Assembly: GCF_015553355.1 (NCBI RefSeq)
Contig: NZ_JADNGN010000002.1
Span: forward strand, 52,833 to 116,832
DNA length: 64,000 nucleotides
Direction: 5' to 3'
Source: Collinsella aerofaciens
Lineage (GTDB): Bacteria > Actinomycetota > Coriobacteriia > Coriobacteriales > Coriobacteriaceae
Position 1 is the first letter of the stretch. Each line of letters starts with the position of its first letter. Of the stretch, positions 34,057-41,058 are shown one piece after another. A program made the translations under genes and the position numbers. The notes under the pieces are model-generated. The model worked only from the letters and a program-made list of their open reading frames with translations, made no database searches and was not told where the DNA came from.

Positions 34057-34689
34057 GTGCCCCAGGCTCATCCGATCAACAACCCCATCATTGACGCCGC
34101 CAGGCGCGAACTTGCAGATCGTGCCCAGACGGCAGCTCCCCTACGCACCGCAAACGATGCTTACAACGGACCCGCCCGCATCGTCTCGATCAACACGTCG
34201 GCACACAAGGGCACGCGCAAGTCGCCCGTCGCCGATGGACACGACACCGTTATAGAGCAATTTGGCCTCGCCACCGATGCACACGCCGGGCATTGGCACC
34301 GTCAGGTTTCCTTTTTGGCCGCAGAGTCCATCCAGACGGCGCAGGCCCGCGGACTCGATGTGCGCAAGGGTGACTTTGGGGAGAACTTCACCACGCAAGG
34401 CATCAACCTGCTCTCGCTCCCCTTGGGCACGCAGCTCAAGCTTGGCAGCGAGGTGCTCGTCGAAATCAGCCAAATCGGCAAGGTCTGCCACACACGCTGC
34501 GCCATCTACTATCTCGCCGGCGACTGCATCTTTCCCCACGAGGGCGTTTTTGGCGTGGTACTAAAGGGCGGAGAGGTCTACGCCGGCGACGATATCCAGG
34601 TAATCAAACTCGGCGACGGCACCTGTTCGTTCACCCCCGCCGAGGCCCTCGAAGAGATTGAGCAGGCTCGCCAGAAGGGCACGCTGTAG
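34057..34689 (+). CDS. MOSC domain protein
   Basis: A 210-residue protein whose core is a MOSC domain: VSINTSAHKGTRKSPV, GLATDAHAGHWHRQVSFLA, GDFGENFTTQGINL, GTQLKLGSEVLVEISQIGKVCHTRCAIYY. The Cys in KVCHTRC is the conserved one. MOSC domains bind a sulfur carrier or molybdenum cofactor. The start codon is GTG at 34057 with GAAAGG seven bases upstream. No molybdenum cofactor genes are near. A standalone MOSC of this size is often involved in Mo-cofactor sulfuration; that is only a guess here. Confidence 0.85.
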   Translation: MPQAHPINNPIIDAARRELADRAQTAAPLRTANDAYNGPARIVSINTSAHKGTRKSPVADGHDTVIEQFGLATDAHAGHWHRQVSFLAAESIQTAQARGLDVRKGDFGENFTTQGINLLSLPLGTQLKLGSEVLVEISQIGKVCHTRCAIYYLAGDCIFPHEGVFGVVLKGGEVYAGDDIQVIKLGDGTCSFTPAEALEEIEQARQKGTL

Positions 34690-34757
34690 TTATAAAACCC
34701 CACGTTGAGATGGCTTTTACAGCCCAAAACTCCTCTCAAACAGGGCTCTGTAACGTT

Positions 34758-34864
34758 AAAGTTGAACTCTATGGTTTCTCAACAATTCATCATAACTGCA
34801 GGTCAAAGCCAAAGCCTCAAGTTCAACTTGACCCTTTGGGACCTTTAAGGTTCAAGTTGAGGTC
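34758..34864 (+). promoter_or_regulatory. Cluster of AAGTTGAAC/CAAGTTCAACTTG repeats before a cell-wall hydrolase gene
   Basis: AAAGTTGAACTC (34758), CTCAAGTTCAACTTGACC (34816-34833) and GGTTCAAGTTGAGGTC (34849-34864) share the half-site CAAGTT in both orientations. They lie 60-165 bp before the hydrolase start and could be regulator sites. No promoter with good spacing is evident. Confidence 0.4.
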
Positions 34865-34923
34865 GAAAGCAGTAGTAGAATACCGTTCGAACCATAACCT
34901 ACGATTGATTGCAGAGGGACTGG

Positions 34924-36057
34924 ATGCAGCATTCGAATCATCGCACCGCAGCGCTCATTGCGTCGAAGCCGGCTCGTATCATCACGAGCGCCGCGCTCGC
35001 CGTTGCGCTGACGGCCACGCCGATGCTCTCCCCCGTTGCGGCGTATGCCGCCTCGCAGGCAACGCAGGACCAGCTTTCCGCAGCCCAGCAGAAGATCGAA
35101 GCCGCCACGAGCGCCTACAACGACGCCCGCACCAAACTCGATGACCTGCAAAAGCAGATTGACTCCAATGAGGCAAGCATCGAGGAAATCGAGGCTAAGC
35201 TTCCCGAGCAGCAGGCCAAGGCAAGCTCCGCCATGCGCGATCTGTACAAGTATCAGAAGGGCACCAATCCCATCGTGAGCTTCCTGGTCAACGCGCAGAG
35301 CCTGGGTGAGTTCATCACGACCTGCAAATACACCAACCAGATCACGAGCTCGAGCGTCGACGAGATCGAAGAGCTCAATAACATGCAAACCGAACTCGAG
35401 CAGAACAAGGCTGAGCTCCAGCAGGCCAAGTCTCAGCTTGAGGCAGAGCAGAAAAACGCCGAGGATGCGCTGGCGCAGGCTCAGCAGCTCCGCAGCGAGG
35501 CGCAGGCAAAAGCCGAGCAGGAAAATGCCGCCGAGCTTGCCAAGCTTGAGGCCGATAAGGCCGCTGCCGCCGAAAAGCTCTCGGGCGAGGGCGTGAGTGG
35601 CAGCAATTCCAGCAGCCAGGCCACCAACACCAACACCACCATCGACACCACGGTGAACAACGCCAATACCGGTAGCTCCGATTACGATTCGTTCATTAAT
35701 GAGTGGACGAGCCGCATCGACAATTATCTCGCCGGCTCCCCCATGGCAGGCCAGGGCTATAACTTTGCCGTCGCCGCTTGGAATACCGGTGTCGACCCCC
35801 GTTGGTCCCCCGCCATCGCCTGCATCGAGAGCACCAAGGGTGCTTATTGCGCCAATTCTTTCAACGCCTGGGGCTGGAGTGCACGTGGCGGCGGTTGGCG
35901 CAGCTTTGGCAGCTGGAGCGAGGGCATCTCCGCTCACGTTGCCTATCTGGGCGCCAACTACGGCTCCACCCTTACCCCGGCAGCAGCCAAAAAGTACTGC
36001 CCGCCCACGTGGCAGGACTGGTACAACAAAGTCGCCGCTCAGATGAACCGCATCTAA
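34924..36057 (+). CDS. Secreted coiled-coil cell-wall hydrolase
   Basis: 377 residues. A signal peptide (about 1-42, ending PVAAYA) precedes a long coiled coil (about 45-215) with repeated Ala, Glu, Gln and Lys heptads, as in CwlO/PcsB/EnvC-like proteins, with the central hinge YKYQKGTNPIVSFLVNAQSLGEF. A Ser/Asn/Thr-rich linker leads to a C-terminal domain (about 265-377: NYLAGSPMAGQGYNFAVAA, ACIESTKGAYCANSFNAWGW, WSEGISAHVAYLG), which looks like a lysozyme-type muramidase, with the Glu of CIES as the candidate acid. ATG 34924 has GAGGG five bases before it. Likely role: septal or sidewall peptidoglycan cleavage. Confidence 0.82.
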   Translation: MQHSNHRTAALIASKPARIITSAALAVALTATPMLSPVAAYAASQATQDQLSAAQQKIEAATSAYNDARTKLDDLQKQIDSNEASIEEIEAKLPEQQAKASSAMRDLYKYQKGTNPIVSFLVNAQSLGEFITTCKYTNQITSSSVDEIEELNNMQTELEQNKAELQQAKSQLEAEQKNAEDALAQAQQLRSEAQAKAEQENAAELAKLEADKAAAAEKLSGEGVSGSNSSSQATNTNTTIDTTVNNANTGSSDYDSFINEWTSRIDNYLAGSPMAGQGYNFAVAAWNTGVDPRWSPAIACIESTKGAYCANSFNAWGWSARGGGWRSFGSWSEGISAHVAYLGANYGSTLTPAAAKKYCPPTWQDWYNKVAAQMNRI

Positions 36058-36067
36058 GTGCAACTGC

Positions 36068-36090
36068 AAAGGGCCCCAATGGGGCCCTTT
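36068..36090 (+). terminator. Terminator after the cell-wall hydrolase gene
   Basis: AAAGGGCCCC / GGGGCCCTTT with a 3-nt loop and TTTTCTTTT. It ends 11 bp after the stop and is shared with the convergent kinase gene. Confidence 0.88.
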
Positions 36091-36094
36091 TCTT

Positions 36095-37473
36095 TTAGGT
36101 AGCGGAGGTATCGACGACGCCGGTCGCATTGGCAACCGCGACTATGACGATCATGCATAGGAGCAGCGCACCCAATGCCTTGAGCCAGAGTTTCGCGAGT
36201 TTCTTGCCGCGATAGCTGTCGAGCAGCGCGAATCGCCGACGAAGACGGCGCTTATCGAGCAGCGCAAAATGCATAAGCACCATAAGGCCATCGACAAAGA
36301 AAAAATACTCGATTATGAGAAGCCACGTCGGGTAGCTTTGGTTTGCTCCGGTGGGGTGAAAGACGGCAAAGTGACTTCCGGCAAAGAACACAAGCAGCGA
36401 GAAGCAGACGAGCGTATTCCAAATGCGCCCCAGAGACTCCGAAACGCGAGAGAGCAGGCCGCATGCAGCGGAGGCGGCAGGCCTAGGAAGCCCTGTGGGG
36501 TTCTGGAACCCTTGGGGCGTCAACACCGTCTCCGAGTCTGGAGTACGGACAGGCGCAGGCGCAGGAGGCCGCACGGGGCGACTCAGATCGTATGCCGCGC
36601 GCGTCGCCCGTCCCAACGCTTCCGCACTCGCAAAACGCTTGGCCGGATCGAGCGCCATCGACATGCAGACGGCATCGGCAAGTGGAGTGGGAATGCCGCG
36701 CGCCTCGCATTGCTCGCGCATGTCGAGCCCTGGTTTAGGGTCGACTCCCGTCAAGCAGAAGAACAACAGAGCGCCAAGTGCGTAGACGTCGCTGCGCACA
36801 CTCGTCTGCCCAAACCCATACTGCTCGGGCGGCGCATAGGGCCGTGTCCCAAACTTGACGGTGTCGGCATCGGCGCCATCGCGCCATACGCGCGCGATCC
36901 CCAGGTCGATAATCACCAGCGATGAAAATGTCAGGCCGTCATCAGGCGTATAGTTGGCACCTGTCACGATGATATTCGACGGCTTGAGGTCGCGATGGAT
37001 CACCGGCGCCGACGTCTCCCCCGCTATTGCAAAACCGGCGTGGAGCTCGCCCACGGCATCGCATAGGGCAGGATACAATTCACGCGCATAATCGGGGGTG
37101 GCTCCCAGACGGTCCACCAGCGCCCCGAGCGTCTCCCCTTCGATGTATTCCATAACCACGTTGAGCTCGTCGCCCACACGACGACAATCGACGATTCTGG
37201 GCAGGTGCTCAAAACGCCTGCCCACCCGCTGAGCGGCAAACAGACGCTCGTATGCCCCGCCGATTTGAGCCGAGGCATCGATGCGTTTACGGACAAAGGG
37301 GCCGAGCGAACCACCGCCGGTTCCTTCAAAGACACGAGCTCGGTTGCTTCAACGGACGAGCGCTTAAGTACACGCTCCACGCGATAGCTGTCGTCGCGAT
37401 CGAGCGACGCCAGGTGCTCGGCAAGCGCTGCGGTCAGCTCGTCATCGGAATATGTTGGGCTCTGAGTATCCAT
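36095..37473 (-). pseudogene. Ser/Thr protein kinase with a frameshift in the N-lobe
   Basis: The downstream frame (36095 to about 37340) has the kinase core: VMEYIEGETLGALVD, HRDLKPSNIIV, DLGIAR (in place of DFG), GTRPYAPPEQYG, SDVYALGALLF, then a proline-rich linker and three hydrophobic segments. The N-terminus (MDTQSPTYSDDELTAALAEH... VERVLKRSSVEATELV) is in another frame up to about 37320. At GTGTCTTTGAAGG (minus strand) a shift joins ELV to FEGTGGGSLGPFVRKRIDAS, which restores the glycine-rich loop and the following Lys. Either two bases are extra or one is missing. It may be a real mutation or an assembly error. An HTH gene lies upstream on the same strand. Confidence 0.8.
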
Positions 37474-37571
37474 AGCCTCCATCATAGCGCAGGGCGCAGA
37501 CACCCCATGGCATCCGCGCCCCGTTCGTTTGCATCGTTGTTCGGCAACTCCGCCGGCTCAGATATCAGCCG

Positions 37572-37994
37572 CTAACTCACCGTCTCCTCGCCAAAGCGAT
37601 ACAGCTCCTCGTTGACCTTTTGGAGGCTGCACCCGCGATCGATGCAAAAGATGATAATCGCATCGCGGCGGTCCTTGCAGTTAAGGACGCTTACCCCGGC
37701 AGCCGTCAGCGCACGGTTGGTCTCTTTGAGCGTCAGCGCCATCGCAAAGGCAATCTGCAGCACCTTATTGCGACTCGGATGACGCGCACCGGTAAAGATC
37801 TGATAGCCAAAGGTCTCATTGAGATCGGCCATACGAACCACGCGCGAGCGCTCCAAGCCCTTTTCCTGCAGTAGCTGCTTCAGGTAGTCCGAAAGCGACG
37901 GGGTGGCAAAGTCGTGCTCCTTGATATAGCCATCGATGTTTGGCGCGTCGAGAAGCTCATTGAGTAACTCGTCAGCCAGCTTTTTATCGGGCAT
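37572..37994 (-). CDS. Helix-turn-helix (XRE-like) regulator
   Basis: 140 residues, not matched to a named family. Residues about 30-90 (SDYLKQLLQEKGLERSRVVRMADLNETFGYQIFTGARHPSRNKVLQIAFAMALTLKET) have the XRE layout of five helices, with FGYQIFTGARHPSR as the recognition region. The C-terminal 50 residues are mixed and contain three Cys. GGAGG lies nine bases before the ATG. It precedes the kinase gene by about 100 bp on the same strand, so the two probably form an operon in which the kinase acts on, or with, this DNA-binding protein; that is inference. Confidence 0.75.
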   Translation of the reverse strand: MPDKKLADELLNELLDAPNIDGYIKEHDFATPSLSDYLKQLLQEKGLERSRVVRMADLNETFGYQIFTGARHPSRNKVLQIAFAMALTLKETNRALTAAGVSVLNCKDRRDAIIIFCIDRGCSLQKVNEELYRFGEETVS

Positions 37995-38026
37995 ACGACT
38001 TCACCTCCCCCAGTGCATGCAACATG

Positions 38027-38470
38027 CTAGAAACCGCTTACGTCCGAACGCTCCCAGCTAGCAACCTGGTCGGGAGACACCGTACCCAGCGCCTCGAACT
38101 TCCAGGAGCCGCCCGCCTTCAGATGATTGGTGTTTGCAAGAGCTGTTCCAACCTGGTTGCCATCAGCATCATACAGAACATACTCAATCTGAATGTAGCT
38201 CTTTTCCTTGTCCGTGTTATTGGTCAGCGTGCCCGTGATCTTATAGGTAAACTGATTGGAAGTGTCTTCAGCCTCGTCAGCAATGGTATACGGTTCTTGC
38301 GGTTCTTTTTGCTCCTCAGCCTGCTGTGTCGCCTCGGCAGGTTTTGCCGAATCGCTCGCAGACGAATCGGTTGAGTTGCCGCCCATAGAGCCCACGGCAC
38401 CGACAATAACCAGCACCACGATGACGCCTAGGACAATCTTACCGATCGGCTTCTTTCCCTCTTTTGCCAT
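38027..38470 (-). CDS. Membrane-anchored FxLYD-like domain protein
   Basis: 147 residues: a basic start, one transmembrane helix (IGKIVLGVIVVLVIVGAVGSMGG), a low-complexity acidic linker (Ser, Glu, Gln) and a C-terminal beta domain (FTYKITGTLTNNTDKEKSYIQIEYVLYDADGNQVGTALANTNHLKAGGSWKFEA). The latter matches the FxLYD pattern of immunoglobulin-like extracytoplasmic domains (V/EYxLYD, G.A.....L..G..W.F.A). Topology suggests the domain is outside the cell. GGAAGG is seven bases before the ATG. Function unknown. Confidence 0.75.
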   Translation of the reverse strand: MAKEGKKPIGKIVLGVIVVLVIVGAVGSMGGNSTDSSASDSAKPAEATQQAEEQKEPQEPYTIADEAEDTSNQFTYKITGTLTNNTDKEKSYIQIEYVLYDADGNQVGTALANTNHLKAGGSWKFEALGTVSPDQVASWERSDVSGF

Positions 38471-38634
38471 TATTCATCCTTCCTACGATCCGGCTACCGT
38501 GCCGGCACACAGCACATCGTAGGAAGGATTAAACTTGAATTCATTAGCTGAGAGCTGAGGTTGCGGTAAACGGCCAATGCAGTTATCCAAACGCCGAGCA
38601 AACGCACTTTGCGCGACCGTCTGCCGGCAGCGCA

Positions 38635-38958
38635 TCAACCCACCGTGACGGATTCCCCGGTAAAGGCACTGACCATCAACAGGACAAAGAACACCAGGTA
38701 GCTGACACTCAGCGGGTACGCAATGACCAGGAATACAACCCAGCCGACATTGGTTTTACCGCCGGCACGGCGTCGCTCGCGATTGCGGCAGAGCCAAATC
38801 GTCACGCCGATGGCAGTGATAAACAGTACGAGTGCCGCCGCAGCCAGCCCAGCAAGCGCAAACATCACGCCAATGCTCACAGCAATAACCGGAAGCAACA
38901 ACAAGCCGCATCCACACCCACCGGGACTATAAACGGCAGACTGTCGGCGTCGTTCCAT
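38635..38958 (-). CDS. Small membrane protein, unknown function
   Basis: About 107 residues with three hydrophobic segments (CGLLLLPVIAVSIGVMFALAGL, AALVLFITAIGVTIWL and WVVFLVIAYPLSVSYLVFFVLLMVS) separated by a short Arg-rich loop. I start at 38958 (MERRRQS), five bases after GGAG. An in-frame ATG at 38988 adds ten residues and would overlap the antitoxin gene stop. I do not recognise a family. It lies downstream of the antitoxin gene on the same strand and could be cotranscribed. Confidence 0.6.
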   Translation of the reverse strand: MERRRQSAVYSPGGCGCGLLLLPVIAVSIGVMFALAGLAAAALVLFITAIGVTIWLCRNRERRRAGGKTNVGWVVFLVIAYPLSVSYLVFFVLLMVSAFTGESVTVG

Positions 38959-38987
38959 CGTCACTCCAACCTCAATATCTTTGAGCA

Positions 38988-39329
38988 CTACAACGCAGCG
39001 GCCTGCTGGACAGGAACGATCTTATTCAGCTCCGGTTCGATCCGCCTTTTCTCGGCCTCAAGGTCAAACGCCACCTGAGCGCGCAGCCAATAACCATCCG
39101 TCAGGCCAAAATAACGGCAAAGACGGAGGTCGGTGTCGGCCGTCACGCGACGTTTTCCCAAGACAATCTGCCCGATACGCTGAGCCGGAATCCCAGTCTC
39201 TTTCGCAAGGCGATATTGAGAAATGCCCATGGGAACAAGAAACTCCTCTTTGAGAAGCTCACCAGGAGTCACCGGCGACAGCAAATCGGCCGAAGTCTCA
39301 TCACTTGTGATAATCGACGATTTCGACAT
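38988..39329 (-). CDS. higA: HigA-family antitoxin, orphan
   Basis: A 113-residue XRE-type antitoxin. VTPGELLKEEFLVPMGISQYRLAKETGIPAQRIGQIVLGKRRVTADTDLRLCRYFGLTDGYWL is the HigA core: a five-helix HTH in residues about 20-80. ATG 39329 follows AGGAG by about nine bases and overlaps a HigB relic. The promoter and palindromic operator at 39390-39418 are intact. With HigB truncated the antitoxin has no partner here; it could still repress itself or counteract a HigB encoded elsewhere. Confidence 0.85.
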   Translation of the reverse strand: MSKSSIITSDETSADLLSPVTPGELLKEEFLVPMGISQYRLAKETGIPAQRIGQIVLGKRRVTADTDLRLCRYFGLTDGYWLRAQVAFDLEAEKRRIEPELNKIVPVQQAAAL

Positions 39330-39387
39330 TCCAAGCCATCTCCTGTCTCCACTCAAAACAGACCCGATAGCGCTCATTACGATGCAA
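39301..39387 (-). pseudogene. Relic of HigB toxin (C-terminal ~28 residues)
   Basis: Upstream of and overlapping higA, the minus strand encodes LHRNERYRVCFEWRQEMAWN followed by VEIVDYHK and stop. This is the typical HigB end (N.RYR.CFEW....a.dVEIVDYH). The frame meets TGA (39388-39390) just before, and no N-terminal two thirds exist. The normal order higB-higA is kept, so it is an eroded toxin gene. Confidence 0.8.
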
Positions 39388-39389
39388 TC

Positions 39390-39418
39390 ATAGTATCGCC
39401 TTACGTTAATAACGTCAA
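39390..39418 (-). promoter_or_regulatory. higBA promoter with palindromic operator
   Basis: On the minus strand TTGACG (39413-39418), a 17-bp spacer and TACTAT (39390-39395). The 13-bp palindrome ACGTTAATAACGT (39403-39415) overlaps the -35 and spacer, ideal for HigA autorepression. Transcription would start right at the HigB relic. Confidence 0.75.
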
Positions 39419-39492
39419 ACGTTTCTATAGACTTACATCTCTATTATAGCGTACATTTGTTCGTATTTTCTAGAGCAGGTATCCTTCGCCAA

Positions 39493-40680
39493 TTAACCAA
39501 GCAGAAGCAATCGTTTGTAGACATCGAGCCCTTTGAGAAGGATTTCCTCGTCGAAGAGCATGCTATCGGTATGCAGAGCGCTTGTGGCATAGGCGGGACA
39601 GCCATCCGAATCACTCGGGTTGTCTTGGTCCTCTGGCATACCCGTGCCCAGCAGGAAAAACACGCCCGGCAGATGGCGTTGATAGAACGCGAAATCCTCG
39701 GCGATCAGCAGCGGTTCCTCCACAAGCTGCAGCCCGGGCAAGGCAGGCGCGACGCTGGCAAACAACTCGGGGTCGTTGTCGACCGGTGGATAGCCCTCGG
39801 CAAAGTCGAGGTCATACGTGCAGCCCGTTGCGGTGCACGCCTCGTCGAGCACACGGCGTACGCCCTCGCGCGCACGGTCGAACATGGCGTCCGTAAACAC
39901 ACGCAAGCTACCGGCAACATGGGCCTCCCCCGCCACCGCATTGCAGACGGTGCCCGCCTGCAGCAGGCCGAACTTGCCAATGCAGGGCTCATCGGCACCC
40001 AGCTCATCCATCAGCCCGCGCTCGGCAACCAAAAACTTCGCTGCCGCCAGCGCCGCATCGTGCGACTCCCCAACCGGCACACCATAGGTCTTAGCGATAT
40101 GGGTGCTCGTCCCGTGAATATGAATGTGTGTCTCACTCGAACGCGCCAGTAGCGGGCCGGAACAGCTCGCCAACGTGCCGGCGGGCAGATCGGGCCACAC
40201 ATGGAAGCCAAAAATGCGGTCGACCCCGTAGCATTCGAACACACCGCTCTCACATACCGTCTTGGCACCACCGGTCGTTTCCTCGGCCGGCTGGAACACA
40301 AAGAGCACATTGCGCTTAATGGCGCCCGGCTGCTCACGGATCGTATGGTCGACAAAGGTTGCCGCCGCAAGCGCCATGGCCATGTGTCCATCATGTCCGC
40401 AAGCGTGCATCTTGCCGGGATGGGTCGAGGCAAAGGCCGCTCCCGTCGCCTCCGCGATGGGCAGCGCATCCATATCGGCGCGAATCGCCGTGGCATGCGC
40501 GGCATCAACGCCGGCGTCGAAGAAAGCACAGACGCAGCTGGGGCACGGATGGGTCACTTCGCAGGTGAGCGGTGCCAGCACGCCCTCGATATAGGCGATA
40601 GTCTGCGGAAGATCGAAATCGAGCTCCGGAATGCGATGGAGATCGCGGCGATAGCGACGGAGTTCTTGGAGCTCGGTCAT
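39493..40680 (-). CDS. M20 family amidohydrolase, possible N-acetyl-DAP deacetylase
   Basis: 395-residue metal-dependent amidohydrolase. Motifs are RRDLHRIPELDFDLPQT at the start, IRADMDALPI (Asp), HACGHDGHMAM (His-x-Gly-His metal site), FQPAEETTGGAK (catalytic Glu pair), FHVWPDLPAG and the C-terminal AEDFAFYQRHLPGVFFLLG. The family includes N-acetyl-LL-diaminopimelate deacetylase, hippurate hydrolase and IAA-amino-acid hydrolase. It is divergent from the lysine-biosynthesis operon, whose DapH acetyltransferase needs exactly this deacetylase, so I favour that role. ATG 40680 has AAGGGA six bases before it; longer starts lack one. Confidence 0.85.
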   Translation of the reverse strand: MTELQELRRYRRDLHRIPELDFDLPQTIAYIEGVLAPLTCEVTHPCPSCVCAFFDAGVDAAHATAIRADMDALPIAEATGAAFASTHPGKMHACGHDGHMAMALAAATFVDHTIREQPGAIKRNVLFVFQPAEETTGGAKTVCESGVFECYGVDRIFGFHVWPDLPAGTLASCSGPLLARSSETHIHIHGTSTHIAKTYGVPVGESHDAALAAAKFLVAERGLMDELGADEPCIGKFGLLQAGTVCNAVAGEAHVAGSLRVFTDAMFDRAREGVRRVLDEACTATGCTYDLDFAEGYPPVDNDPELFASVAPALPGLQLVEEPLLIAEDFAFYQRHLPGVFFLLGTGMPEDQDNPSDSDGCPAYATSALHTDSMLFDEEILLKGLDVYKRLLLLG

Positions 40681-40830
40681 AGAGAATCCCTTCGTGAGGC
40701 ACATCTGTTGCAACTTATTGTGATACAGGATTGTGGCACACATGTTTCCAGCATATTGCTGCATTTTTTAAACGTTATATACGAATACTCTTGTTTGGTA
40801 AAGTGCAACGTGATAGGGTCTTTACCACTT

Positions 40831-40987
40831 GATAGAGGCGCGGGCACGAAGAGCCGCGGGCGAGCCGGCAGGCTTTGACCCCGTGGGGAGGCGAAACCCG
40901 CCGAACTGGGTTTTTCGGGCACGAACAACCTGGTGGGCCTGTGGGAAACACCCACAGGACTGTCTGCAGCAATGCGGGAGCGCTATC
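40831..40987 (+). ncRNA. Lysine riboswitch (L box)
   Basis: A 157-nt region closes with GATAG (40831-40835) and CTATC (40983-40987) and contains the L-box landmarks: AGAGGCGCG after P1, an internal GGGGAGGCGAAACCCGCCGAA arm, GGTGGGCCTGTGGG and the late ACTGTC. It sits upstream of lysA-dapA, a lysine-synthesis operon. CGCTATCC (40981-40988) is the exact complement of GGATAGCG just before the ribosome site (about 41037-41044). A second CGCTAT (41008-41014) can pair there also, which suggests translational control. Confidence 0.88.
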
Positions 40988-41058
40988 CGGACATTGGGTC
41001 CACGCTATGCGGATTCGATGCGCAGATGGCGCCGTCTGGATAGCGAGGTTTACGGGAC

